Source: Clostridium massiliamazoniense (lineage in GTDB: Bacteria; Bacillota; Clostridia; Clostridiales; Clostridiaceae). From it: 64,000 nt of DNA. Of the stretch, positions 1 through 9,884 are shown piece after piece (position 1 is the stretch's first letter; each line of letters starts with the position of its first letter). Below the pieces are notes generated by a model. It was not told where the DNA came from. It did no database searches and worked only from the letters and a program-made list of their open reading frames with translations. Location of the stretch: contig NZ_LN879468.1 in NCBI RefSeq assembly GCF_001403635.1, forward strand, positions 744,001-808,000, read 5' to 3'. A program made the translations under genes and the position numbers.

Positions 1-1166
1 ACTTTCTTTTTCACATAAGGTTTCTTTTCTATTTTATCTACTATTTTACCTTCATAAATATATTTCTTTTGAACCTTTATACCTAATCTTTGTGTATAAG
101 TTTGTATTAATTCTTCTTCTCCTGGTGTTGCTATAGAATAAGATATTCCTGATTTTCCTGCTCTTCCAACACGTCCTGATCTATGAAGATAACTCTTAGG
201 ATCTACAGGAATGTCTAGATTTACAATATAATCTAAGCCTTTTATATCAAGACCTCTTGCTGCTATATCTGAAGCTATTAATACATTAAGCTTTCCTTTT
301 CTAAAATCTTCAAGTGCTTTTTTTCTTTGTTCTTTTTTACCTTCACCAATTAATGATTCCACATTTATTTTAGTGTATCTTAATTTTTCTAAAGCTATAT
401 TTACATCATAAGCTCCATTTAAAAATACTAATACCTTCTTTCCCTTTAATGCATGTATTAATTTTCTTAAATGTTCTAATTTTTCTCTTCTTTCAACTAC
501 AAAATAATTATGTTCTATGTCCTTATTAACCTTATTTTTTTCTTTAACTTCCACATACTCTGGGTTATCTATTACTTTTTCTGCAATTTCAAGAGTTTTT
601 CCTGTTAGCGTTGCAGATACTAATAACTTTTGAGTATCTCTCATAAGAGATTTTTTTATGGCATTTACTTCTTCTATATTTTTAAAATGAAGCAATTTAT
701 CTCCTTCATCTAAAACTAAGATTTTAACAGTATGGGCAGATATTTTTCTTTTTTGTATAAGTTCTAATATTCTTCCACTTGAGCCTACTATTATTTGAGG
801 TTTTTCCTTTAACTTTTCTATTTGTCTTTTTATATTTCCACTTCCAACAATAGTTGTTGAACTTATCTTTATCTTTGATAAGTTTCTTATTTCAACCATT
901 ACATTATTTATTTGTGCTGCTAACTCATGTGTTGGAGCTAATATAATAGCTTGGGTTTCTTTCTTATTCTCATCTATTTTTTCTATTATTGGTAATAAAT
1001 ACGCTAAAGTTTTGCCAGTTCCCGTTTCTGATTGGCAAATTAAATTTTTCCCTTCTAAAACTAAAGGAATTGTTTTTTCTTGTATAGTAGTAGGCTCAGT
1101 TATCCCCATTTTTTCTAATGCATCTATTACTTCAACCTTTAAACTTAATTCTCTAAAATTTTTCAT
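1..1166 (-). CDS. DEAD-box-family RNA helicase (3' end cut by window)
   Basis: Superfamily 2 RNA helicase: ATP-dependent unwinding of RNA duplexes, probably in RNA decay, ribosome assembly or cold adaptation. I translated this frame from the ATG at 1164-1166; it stays open to base 1, so about 388 residues are seen and the C-terminus is missing. Walker A SETGTGKT is at residues 46-53, motif II at 153-156, SAT in motif III, and motif VI HRSGRVGRAGKSG near residue 325. Motif II reads DEGD rather than DEAD, an unusual substitution in an otherwise normal helicase core. AAGGAG lies 8-9 bases upstream of the start. It resembles the shorter Bacillus helicases of the CshC/YfmL kind, but I would not fix a symbol without the C-terminus. 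Confidence 0.88.
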   Translation of the reverse strand, partial: MKNFRELSLKVEVIDALEKMGITEPTTIQEKTIPLVLEGKNLICQSETGTGKTLAYLLPIIEKIDENKKETQAIILAPTHELAAQINNVMVEIRNLSKIKISSTTIVGSGNIKRQIEKLKEKPQIIVGSSGRILELIQKRKISAHTVKILVLDEGDKLLHFKNIEEVNAIKKSLMRDTQKLLVSATLTGKTLEIAEKVIDNPEYVEVKEKNKVNKDIEHNYFVVERREKLEHLRKLIHALKGKKVLVFLNGAYDVNIALEKLRYTKINVESLIGEGKKEQRKKALEDFRKGKLNVLIASDIAARGLDIKGLDYIVNLDIPVDPKSYLHRSGRVGRAGKSGISYSIATPGEEELIQTYTQRLGIKVQKKYIYEGKIVDKIEKKPYVKKK

Positions 1167-1197
1167 TTTAATCTCCTTATGTAAAATTTATAACTAA

Positions 1198-1230
1198 AAA
1201 ATAGACTGTATCTATTCTGATACAGCCCTT
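1198..1230 (-). terminator. Intrinsic terminator after the oxidoreductase gene
   Basis: GGCTGTATC and GATACAGTC arms around a short loop, followed on the minus strand by TATTTTTTAG. It lies between the oxidoreductase stop (1279) and the helicase start, so it ends the upstream gene. Confidence 0.7.
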
Positions 1231-1278
1231 ATTATTTATATTTTAACATAGATTTAAAAAATTTGCTTAATTATCTTT

Positions 1279-2295
1279 TTAATACTCTTTAGCACTTTCT
1301 TCATTTAGAACCTTATCACTTTCCATTCTTTCATAAGATTGCATTTTTTCATCAGTTAATTCTTCTTCTGGTTCTTTCTTTGTGTCATCAACAGGATAAT
1401 CATTTTCTACTACTTCTTCATGATTTTTTTCTTCTTCTTTTATTACTGACTCATTTTCCTTATTATTTTCTTCTGCCTTGTGCTCTTGTTCTTCCTCTTC
1501 AGTAAAACTTTCTTTTTCTTTAGGTTCTTCTTCATCTTTATCCTCTTTTGCTCTGTAAGTAAAAGAACCATCTTCTTTTTTTAACTTTTTATGATACCCT
1601 TTCATCTTATCCATAAACTCCTTACTATCTTCACAAGCTTTATCTATAGCCTTACCAATTTTAAACATTGCATCTATTTCATCTTCTGCTGCTTCAATTG
1701 CATCTCTTCTCTCTTCCTTAGTGAATCCTGTACCATCAACTAATATTTCTTTGTATTTATCAATTCCCATAAATTTAACTATATCCTTTAAATAACATGA
1801 GCTATGATCAAGCATTCCTTTAAAAAGAACAGGAATATCTCCACCACTAGATTGAACAAAATAAAATTTTCTTTCTTTATCATCTAATAAGCCCTTGCAT
1901 TTCCTTTCAGAAATATCTATAGTTATACCATTTTGAATCACACAATCTAAATATTGTTTAAATGGTGCTGGAAAAAACAAACTCCACATAGGTGATGCAA
2001 CTACATAAATATCAGCTTCCTTAAATTGATTAGCTAATACCTTTATTCTATCAATTTCATTTCTTGCTCTATGATTTAATTCCTCATAGTCCTCTTCGTT
2101 ACAAAGTGTATTTCTTCCACAAAAATATTCGTGAGTCAATGTTGGAATATGTTCCTTGTAAACATCAAACTCTTCAACATCAACTTCAGAATCTTCATAT
2201 TTTATTATTTTATCTATTAATTTTCTAGCTACAGTTTTTGATGTTGAATCTTCTTCTGGTTTTGAGTTTACTGATATGTATAATAATTTTTTCAT
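1279..2295 (-). CDS. Flavodoxin-fold NAD(P)H oxidoreductase with a long acidic tail
   Basis: Residues 1 to about 230 have the flavodoxin-like fold of the NAD(P)H quinone reductase/azoreductase (AcpD-like) family: an N-terminal beta strand MKKLLYISVNSKP leading to the FMN phosphate loop, then VVASPMWSLFFPAPFKQYLD, typical of FMN-binding flavoproteins that reduce quinones or azo compounds in the cytoplasm. From about residue 240 to the end (338) it is a Glu/Lys/Asp-rich low-complexity tail that the family lacks and that is probably disordered. I start at the ATG at 2293-2295, which has AGGAGG six bases upstream; an in-frame start five codons earlier would overlap that site. Catalytic substrate unknown. 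Confidence 0.75.
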   Translation of the reverse strand: MKKLLYISVNSKPEEDSTSKTVARKLIDKIIKYEDSEVDVEEFDVYKEHIPTLTHEYFCGRNTLCNEEDYEELNHRARNEIDRIKVLANQFKEADIYVVASPMWSLFFPAPFKQYLDCVIQNGITIDISERKCKGLLDDKERKFYFVQSSGGDIPVLFKGMLDHSSCYLKDIVKFMGIDKYKEILVDGTGFTKEERRDAIEAAEDEIDAMFKIGKAIDKACEDSKEFMDKMKGYHKKLKKEDGSFTYRAKEDKDEEEPKEKESFTEEEEQEHKAEENNKENESVIKEEEKNHEEVVENDYPVDDTKKEPEEELTDEKMQSYERMESDKVLNEESAKEY

Positions 2296-2402
2296 AATTA
2301 ACCTCCTCATGATTTCTAAATTAGATACTCCTATCCTTTAATGTAAACATACTTTAAAAGTTTCTTAATTTAGTATTTTCATAAAGATTTTTAATTATTC
2401 CT

Positions 2403-2714
2403 TTATAATTTTACCTTATTTTCCTTAATTATCTTCTCATAAATTTCTTCTAAAGAGCTTATATCAATATTTTTCTTTTTAAGAGAAGCTATTCTTTCAT
2501 TTATACTTTCCCCAACTTCTTTAATTTCTTTTTTAATTCTTTCCTTTGCTAAAGAATTAAAATAAGTTATTAAATAATCTAATCTAGTAACTTCCTTAGC
2601 TTCTTTTTCCTTATTTTCATTCATTAAAGAAACTAATAAATTATAAACCTTAGGTGATGTACTATCTTTATATGTATTTAAAAAATCATTATTTTTACTT
2701 GTTTGTTTTGCCAC
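2403..2714 (-). CDS. Hypothetical charged helical protein, 103 aa
   Basis: I do not recognise this protein. It starts at GTG with AGGAGGG eight bases upstream, which makes it a credible gene. The product is highly charged (Lys/Glu) and looks all-helical, with probable coiled coil in the second half around EIKEVGESINERIASLKKK. There is no signal peptide, membrane segment or Cys/His cluster. It stands alone between the oxidoreductase and the ClpP-like gene. Confidence 0.6.
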   Translation of the reverse strand: MAKQTSKNNDFLNTYKDSTSPKVYNLLVSLMNENKEKEAKEVTRLDYLITYFNSLAKERIKKEIKEVGESINERIASLKKKNIDISSLEEIYEKIIKENKVKL

Positions 2715-2834
2715 TTTAAAACCCTCCTATTTTAATTGATAATTCTTATTTTTGCTCTTTATTACTTATATATAGTACATTTTTCTTCTTTATAAATCAA
2801 CATCCTATATCTGCTCTATTATCTTTACATAAAC

Positions 2835-2881
2835 TAAGACTTAATTGAGATAGGATTTTATTCTATCTAAATTAAGCCTTA
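2835..2881 (-). terminator. Long hairpin after the ClpP-like gene
   Basis: Nineteen-base arms with two mismatches (left arm begins TAAGACTTAATT, right arm ends AATTAAGCCTTA) around an 8-9 base loop, directly downstream of the ClpP-like stop at 2909. The T-tract on the minus strand is weak, so the terminator role is likely but not certain. Confidence 0.5.
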
Positions 2882-2908
2882 AGTGAATTCCTTTTACCTT
2901 ATAAGAAA

Positions 2909-3493
2909 TTATAGATTTTCTAACTCATCATATTTTGAAATAATTTTATTTACAATTCCATATTCAACTGCTTCTTCAGCATTTAACCAATAATTTCTTT
3001 CTGTATCCTTTTCTACTTTTTCTAAAGCTTGTCCTGTTGCCTTACTAATAATACCATTAATTCTCTTTCGTACTCTCAATATCTCTTTTGCTTCAATGCC
3101 TATATCAGTAGCTTGACCATTAACTCCTCCTAGAGGTTGATGTATCATATACCTTGTATTAGGCAGGGAATATCTATTTTCTTTCTGAGCTCCAAGAAAA
3201 ACTGTAATTCCTGCACTTGCAACCCAACCAGTTCCTATTATTATAACAGGAGCTTTAATAAATTTAATCATATCATGGATTGTATCTCCAGCTTCAACAT
3301 GACCACCTTGACTATTAATATATATCTTTATAGGTTCATTTCCCATCTCTTGAAGAATTAAAAGTTCTTTTATAACTCTTTCTGCTAAAGCTTGATTAAT
3401 TTCTCCTGAAATAACAATAGACCTAGAACTTAATAATTTTTCTGTAACTACATTTGAAGATTCTTTCTCCTTTTTTTCTTCTTCCTTATTCAT
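2909..3493 (-). CDS. ClpP-family serine peptidase paralogue with Ser-His-Asn triad
   Basis: A 194-residue ClpP homologue, close to the family length of about 195-200. The core is clear: VASAG with the nucleophilic Ser, and MIHQPLGG with the catalytic His. Where standard ClpP has DTERD or DTDRD, ending in the catalytic Asp, this protein has DTERN (Asn codon at 2993-2995). An S-H-N triad is known for ClpP1 of Listeria monocytogenes, which is poorly active alone. So this is probably a second, specialised ClpP and not the housekeeping one, which normally sits with clpX. It lies alone, with ATG after AGGAGAAGG and a hairpin downstream. It may work as a mixed ring with the main ClpP; that is inference. 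Confidence 0.85.
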   Translation of the reverse strand: MNKEEEKKEKESSNVVTEKLLSSRSIVISGEINQALAERVIKELLILQEMGNEPIKIYINSQGGHVEAGDTIHDMIKFIKAPVIIIGTGWVASAGITVFLGAQKENRYSLPNTRYMIHQPLGGVNGQATDIGIEAKEILRVRKRINGIISKATGQALEKVEKDTERNYWLNAEEAVEYGIVNKIISKYDELENL

Positions 3494-3665
3494 CTACCTT
3501 CTCCTCTCCCCTAAAATATATCCAATAATATAATATACATTATTTATCTCTTATATCACTTTTAATTTTGGTTACTCATATATCTATATACTTCAAAAAC
3601 ATGAAAATAATATATAATAAAATATATAAATATATTTGAATTCTATACAAAGGTAGGAGATTTTT

Positions 3666-3794
3666 ATGATTTTAGAAGCTATTGGTTTTTTTATTATATT
3701 TTTCATAGTGCTATACACTGTTATAAAAAATGCTGTTAAAAATGGAATTAAGGAAGCTTTCCCTCCCAATGATAATAATAAAACAGAACTTTAA
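3666..3794 (+). CDS. Small single-pass membrane protein, 42 aa
   Basis: A short reading frame with a strong GGTAGGAGA site six bases before its ATG. The product begins with a hydrophobic helix (about residues 3-20, rich in Ile and Phe) followed by a basic segment KNAVKNGIKE and a polar tail. This is the layout of many small Firmicute membrane proteins of unknown function. It is divergent from the ClpP-like gene. No family recognised; the case rests on the ribosome binding site and the amphipathic layout. Confidence 0.5.
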   Translation: MILEAIGFFIIFFIVLYTVIKNAVKNGIKEAFPPNDNNKTEL

Positions 3795-3836
3795 TACTAA
3801 TTGTGAACTATATCAATACTAAATAAAATGAATCTA

Positions 3837-3932
3837 TATCAAATCAGCATCTTAATTTATATTCCTTTTATCTGCCGAGATAGCTAGATAAAAGACAGAG
3901 AGGATGTATCATTCGATACATCCTCATTTTTA
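3837..3932 (+). repeat. Dispersed terminator-linked repeat, copy 1 (without MITE core)
   Basis: Shares AATCAGCATCTTAATTTAT, CTGCCGAGATAGCTA and the AGGATGTATC hairpin with copies at 39086-39217 and 50598-51018, and in the inverse direction at 34637-34919. At the TAGCTA site (3881-3886) this copy runs straight on into GATAAAAGACAGAG, where two other copies carry a 0.2-0.3 kb palindromic insert. Confidence 0.75.
3900..3931 (-). terminator. gdhA terminator (bidirectional hairpin)
   Basis: Perfect 11-bp arms GAGGATGTATC / GATACATCCTC around ATTC, just after the gdhA stop. T-rich sequence follows on the plus strand, and CTTTTATC follows a few bases on along the minus strand. It belongs to the dispersed repeat. 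Confidence 0.7.
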
Positions 3933-3939
3933 TTATTTA

Positions 3940-5343
<1,404 letters not shown>

Positions 5344-5461
5344 TAAAAATTCCATATTTTTTATAAATTCTCTATTTTATTTGGCTATTAAATTGCTATT
5401 ATGTCTCTTTTAAATTAATCTCCCCTAAGTCCCATATTTAATTAATTTTTATATAATCTAC

Positions 5462-5498
5462 AAAAAAATAAGACATAGCTCTTATACTACATCTTATT
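5462..5498 (-). terminator. Terminator of the SulP gene
   Basis: AATAAGA / TCTTATT arms around an 18-base loop on the minus strand, followed by TTTTTTG, ten bases after the SulP stop. Confidence 0.65.
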
Positions 5499-5508
5499 TC
5501 TATTAAAA

Positions 5509-7116
5509 TCATTTTATTTTATTTGCTAATTCTACTGCTTCAACCACATCGGTTGCTGTTAAGAATCCCTTATTTTCTAATAGCTTTTTATTAGAATTAT
5601 TTAGTCCACTTAAAACAACCTTTATTCCTTTTTTGCTGCATCTATCTCTTATTACTCCAATTTTATTTATAACAGTAGCATCTATATTACTTATATTTTT
5701 TAATCTTAAAATTAAAACTTTAGTATTATCTTCTTTTACTTCATCCAAAGCATTCATCATTATTTCTACAGTTCCAAAAAATAAAGTTCCCTTTATTTCA
5801 TAAACTAATATATCATCTGAAATATTTAAGTTTTTTAATGGTTCACTTTTTATTTCTTTTATTTCTAAATCTTTAGACATTCTTCTCATAAAATCAGCCA
5901 TAGCTATAATCATTGCAACTGCAACTGCTATAGGTATACTTGTAAGAGGTATTAAAATAGCTGTTATTATAGCTAAAGCAAAATCTATTTTAGGTCCTTT
6001 TAATAAACCTCTAAATATTTTTATTTTTAACATGTTATATCCTAAAACCATAATTATTCCAGATAAAGTTGATAAAGGTATGTACTCTGCCAATGGCATT
6101 AAAAAAATCATTATAAAAAATAGGAAAATAGAATTAAATATTGCTCCAAAAGGTGTTCTTGAACCATGTGTAAAATTCGCTGTAGTTCTAGATACAACTC
6201 CAGCAACTGGTGTTCCTCCAAATAAAGCTGAACCTATACATGCTAAACCTTGTGCTATTAATTCTGTATTTGAATCATGTCTTTCTCCAGAAAGTCCATC
6301 TCCAACTAAGGCTGCTAATAAAGATGTTATTGACCCTATTAAAGCAATAGTTATTGCTGGTTCTATAAGCTTAACTACTAATGGAAATGTAACATGTGGA
6401 ATCATAGGCATTGGAATAGAAGATGATATTTTTCCAAAAGAACTTCCTATTGTACTTACATTTAAATGTAGAAATAAAGCTATAGGTGATGTTATTAATA
6501 TAGCCATTAAAGAACTTGGAATAGTTTTATTTATTTTAGGCCAAAAAAGTACTACTATTACTGCCAATATAGCTATTGATAAAGCTTCTATATTTATAGT
6601 CTTTATATTTTCTACATATGTAATCCATTTTCCTACAACATCATTAGGTATATTATTTATTCTTAATCCTAAAAAGCTTGGTACTTCTGTTGTTATTAAA
6701 AGTATCCCTATCCCTGTAGTAAATCCCACTGTAACTGAATAAGGTATGTATTTTATTACGGAACCCATTTTTAAAAATCCCAAAATAACTAAAATTATTC
6801 CACCCATAATTGTGGCAATAGCAAGACCAGAAATTCCATATTGTTTAATAAGTCCGAAAGATATAAGAACAAAGCCACTTGTTATTCCAGTTATTTGAAC
6901 TCCACTTCCTCCAAATATTGCTGCTATTAAGCCTCCAATAATAGCTGTAAATATACCCACCTTAGGTGAAACTCCAGATGATATTCCTAAAGCTATAGCT
7001 ATGGGTAAAGATATTATAGCAACATTTAATCCACCCTTTAAGTCATTTTTTAATTGTGCCTTAGTAAAATCACCACGTTCTCCATTTAAAACAGAGACTA
7101 ATCTTGGTTTAAACAT
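5509..7116 (-). CDS. SulP-family anion permease with STAS domain
   Basis: Membrane transporter of the SulP/SLC26 family, importing sulfate, bicarbonate or a similar anion. At 535 residues it has the two family parts: a hydrophobic domain of roughly 10-14 helices (residues 25 to about 410), including GISSGVSPKVGIFTAIIGG near the N-terminus and the GTPVAGVVSRTTANFTHGSRTP signature, then a cytoplasmic STAS domain (about 435-535). The substrate cannot be read from sequence; no cys or carbonic anhydrase gene is adjacent. ATG with AGGAGAAGG upstream, own terminator. Which anion it carries is open. Confidence 0.9.
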   Translation of the reverse strand: MFKPRLVSVLNGERGDFTKAQLKNDLKGGLNVAIISLPIAIALGISSGVSPKVGIFTAIIGGLIAAIFGGSGVQITGITSGFVLISFGLIKQYGISGLAIATIMGGIILVILGFLKMGSVIKYIPYSVTVGFTTGIGILLITTEVPSFLGLRINNIPNDVVGKWITYVENIKTINIEALSIAILAVIVVLFWPKINKTIPSSLMAILITSPIALFLHLNVSTIGSSFGKISSSIPMPMIPHVTFPLVVKLIEPAITIALIGSITSLLAALVGDGLSGERHDSNTELIAQGLACIGSALFGGTPVAGVVSRTTANFTHGSRTPFGAIFNSIFLFFIMIFLMPLAEYIPLSTLSGIIMVLGYNMLKIKIFRGLLKGPKIDFALAIITAILIPLTSIPIAVAVAMIIAMADFMRRMSKDLEIKEIKSEPLKNLNISDDILVYEIKGTLFFGTVEIMMNALDEVKEDNTKVLILRLKNISNIDATVINKIGVIRDRCSKKGIKVVLSGLNNSNKKLLENKGFLTATDVVEAVELANKIK

Positions 7117-7748
7117 CTTACCTTCTCCTTTGTATAATTTAATTAAATTTACCTAAATTTCTATTATTATTTTCCTTAAATACTTTTTAAATATTACATC
7201 AATTACTCCTTAGATAAATCCTTGTTATATTGTATAACTTTTTCAAATATTTATCTACATTTGAATATATCTTACATTAATATTTTATAAAATTCACATT
7301 AAATCAAAAAGGAGAAACTAGTTGTTAATTCCAAGTATACTTAGTTCAAATAAATTATTATTTTATTCTTTAAACTATTTTAATATAATTCATTTAAATT
7401 TATTGAGTAAAATTTAATATTAATATTTTTAGTGGGATAATTAAATGAATTTAAAACCAATATTGGGTAAACTTAAAAGTACCAAAGGTATTTAACTTTT
7501 CTTATTGCTATATATACAATTATTATACTTGCTTTTTCTTATGCTTTTTCCACTAATGAAAAAAGTTTATGATATAGAAAACATAAGCTTTTAATCGGTT
7601 CTTCTGACATTAGATTTCATCATAGCTCTGTTAGTTTTTTGAACCCGTAAATTTTATTATTAATAAAGCCCTCTTCCAATAACCTTTAAAAATTTTTTAT
7701 ATAATCACTTCTTTAAAACCCTTTTTTATTATTAATTTACATTTAATG
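7117..7748. other. Intergenic region with a possible decayed coding remnant
   Basis: No intact gene. On the plus strand at about 7445-7640 there are frame-shifted pieces that read like a membrane protein: MNLKPILGKLKSTKGI then a stop, and in another frame FLIAIYTIIILAFSYAFST. They cannot be joined without two frameshifts. I do not recognise a family. The rest is AT-rich and probably holds the SulP promoter. Confidence 0.35.
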
Positions 7749-7774
7749 TGACTTGATAATTTTTATGCTATAAT
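7746..7774 (+). promoter_or_regulatory. Promoter of the aminotransferase gene
   Basis: TATAAT at 7769-7774 with TG at the extended -10 position (7766-7767). TGTGAC sits 16 bases upstream as a weak -35. The start codon is 34 bases downstream. Confidence 0.5.
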
Positions 7775-7807
7775 TATTTTAAAACATTAATAAAGGGGGC
7801 TTTTTTT

Positions 7808-8830
7808 ATGAAAAAAGAAGCTAATATTGATTGGGGCAACTTAGGATTTTCTTATATTAAAACAGATTATCGTTATGTTTCTAAATGGAAAGATGGAAAA
7901 TGGGATGAGGGAATTTTAACAAAAGACAATACATTAACAATAAGTGAGGGTTCTCCTGCTCTTCATTATGGACAACAATGCTTTGAAGGATTAAAGGCTT
8001 ATAGAACTAAATCAGGAAAAATTCAACTATTCAGAGTTGATGAAAATGCTAAAAGAATGAATAGAAGTGCAGCTAATCTTCTTATGCCTGAAATTCCTGT
8101 AGAAAAATTTATAGATGCCTGTAAGAAAGTAATTAAGGCAAATGAACATTTTGTTCCGCCTTATGGTACTGGAGCAACTCTATATATTAGACCATTTTTA
8201 ATAGGAGTTGGTGACAATATTGGCGTTCACCCTGCTAGCGAATATATTTTTTCAGTTTTCTGTATGCCTGTTGGGCCTTATTTTAAAGGTGGCTTAAAAC
8301 CAGTTAATTTTATGATTGCTGATTTTGACAGAGCTGCTCCTAGAGGAACTGGAAGCATAAAAGTGGGTGGGAATTATGCTGCTAGTTTAACTCCTCATAA
8401 AATAGCTGTTGAAAAGGGCTTTGCAGATTGTATTTATCTTGATCCAGCCACTCAAAGTAAAATTGAAGAGGTTGGTGCAGCAAACTTTTTTGGTATTACA
8501 AAAAACAACGAATTTGTAACACCATTTTCTCCTTCAATTTTACCTAGCATAACTAAATATTCACTACTTCATATAGCTGAAAATTATCTTGATTTAAAGG
8601 TCTTTGAAAGAGATGTTTTTATAGATAACTTGAGTGAATTTGCTGAGGCTGGTGCTTGTGGAACTGCTGCTGTAATAACACCTATAGGTGGTATAGAATA
8701 TAAAAATAAATTACATGTTTTTTATAGCACTGAAGAGCCAGGTCCTATAACTAAAAAATTATATGATATTTTATATAGTATTCAATTTGGAGACATTGAA
8801 GGACCTGAAGGTTGGATTTTTGAAGTATAA
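7808..8830 (+). CDS. ilvE: Branched-chain amino acid aminotransferase
   Basis: Fold-type IV PLP aminotransferase exchanging amino groups between leucine, isoleucine or valine and 2-oxoglutarate. The 340-residue length and the motifs [27 protein letters not shown], and [12 protein letters not shown] (which carries the PLP lysine) identify the class II BCAT form found in clostridia and in eukaryotes, longer than E. coli IlvE. The C-terminal [14 protein letters not shown] binds the cofactor phosphate. AAAGGGGG precedes the ATG. It is a single gene with promoter and terminator; the ilv/leu biosynthetic genes are not next to it, so it may serve catabolism as well as synthesis. Confidence 0.92.
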   Translation: MKKEANIDWGNLGFSYIKTDYRYVSKWKDGKWDEGILTKDNTLTISEGSPALHYGQQCFEGLKAYRTKSGKIQLFRVDENAKRMNRSAANLLMPEIPVEKFIDACKKVIKANEHFVPPYGTGATLYIRPFLIGVGDNIGVHPASEYIFSVFCMPVGPYFKGGLKPVNFMIADFDRAAPRGTGSIKVGGNYAASLTPHKIAVEKGFADCIYLDPATQSKIEEVGAANFFGITKNNEFVTPFSPSILPSITKYSLLHIAENYLDLKVFERDVFIDNLSEFAEAGACGTAAVITPIGGIEYKNKLHVFYSTEEPGPITKKLYDILYSIQFGDIEGPEGWIFEV

Positions 8831-8875
8831 AATATTTTTATATGGATATAATAATAAGTGGACTGAAACTATAAG

Positions 8876-8930
8876 CCTAAAAATATGCACTTAATTTTAT
8901 ATTAAGTTGCTATTTTTAGGTTTTTATTTT
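8876..8930 (+). terminator. Terminator of ilvE
   Basis: CCTAAAAATA / TATTTTTAGG arms around an inner loop with its own CTTAA/TTAAG pairing, then TTTTTATTTT. Confidence 0.8.
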
Positions 8931-9016
8931 TTGTAAGCTAGAGTAAGTAAGCATAGATACCTAAGTAACTTTCTCCTAAATTCAAAAAGATACTTTAGCT
9001 TTCTGTAAATTATGTC

Positions 9017-9553
9017 TTATTTTACAAACTTCTTTAAAGTAATATATATAATTATTATAGAAATAATAGTTAAAAATAATCTCATATAGTTATAATTTAT
9101 ATTTATCAAATTATAACTAACTAAAGCTTCTAAAGCTATAGATGGAATTTTTCCTATAGCTGTAGCTATAATAAATTCTTTTATATTTATGTTACTTATA
9201 GCTGCTGCTAAAGTAACAAATCCAGACGGTATAAATGGAAGTAATCTTCCTTCTCCTACTAATATAGCTGCCTTTTTCCCTTTACTTTTTATTATCCCTT
9301 TTAAAAGCTTATATTTATCTAGTTCTTGATCTTCTATTCTATTTTTAAATCCCTTTCTATAAATATAAAAAGTAATATAAGCTCCCATCACTTCCCCTAA
9401 AAGCGAAATAAAAAAACCCTTTATAGGTCCAAAAAATACTATATTTGCTCCTGTAACAAAAAAAGAAGGTAAAAACCCAGCTACTGCAATAGCTATGCTA
9501 ACCATCAAACTTATAGGAATTGCTATAAAACTATAAACTTCTAATACTTGCAA
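9017..9553 (-). CDS. TVP38/TMEM64 (VTT-domain) membrane protein
   Basis: Polytopic inner-membrane protein of the DedA/VTT superfamily, implicated in lipid scrambling and envelope homeostasis. In its 178 residues I see about five hydrophobic segments and the family region FVTGANIVFFGPIKGFFISLLGE followed by GAYITFYIYRKGF, then GEGRLLPFIPSGFVTLAAAISN, the typical re-entrant loop. The start is uncertain: the frame opens with TTG at 9551-9553 and the best purine-rich site (GGTGG) is about 20 bases upstream, with no ATG or GTG in frame between. No operon partner. Confidence 0.8.
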   Translation of the reverse strand: MQVLEVYSFIAIPISLMVSIAIAVAGFLPSFFVTGANIVFFGPIKGFFISLLGEVMGAYITFYIYRKGFKNRIEDQELDKYKLLKGIIKSKGKKAAILVGEGRLLPFIPSGFVTLAAAISNINIKEFIIATAIGKIPSIALEALVSYNLININYNYMRLFLTIISIIIIYITLKKFVK

Positions 9554-9884
9554 AAAATCATTTACTATAAAATTTCCACCTTTCTATTAATAATTAGTAC
9601 CTTTTTTGTTAATCCTATTAATAATGGTATTTTCCTAAAATTTTAACTAAATTTATTTCATTATATCATTATTTGCTTCATAAAATTATTAATTTTAAAT
9701 AAAATAATATTAAAAAATATAATTGTTATTATTCTTTTTCCTTTTATATAACAATAAATTTTATTTTTACAAATTTTTATTATATAATTGTTAACTTTTC
9801 TTATATTTTTTTTAATTTAATTGAAATTGTATTAAATATACTATATTATTACTTTTATGAACACATAGAAAGTTGGTGGATAAA
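9554..9884. other. AT-rich divergent intergenic region
   Basis: It separates the minus-strand VTT gene from the plus-strand antiporter, so it should hold both promoters. It is too AT-rich (over 80 percent by eye) for one promoter to stand out, and I see no hairpin or gene. Confidence 0.4.

Noticed and set aside
6032-6742. 236-residue open frame on the plus strand
   Set aside because: It is antisense to the SulP gene, has no ribosome site and its residues mirror the membrane helices of the real gene.
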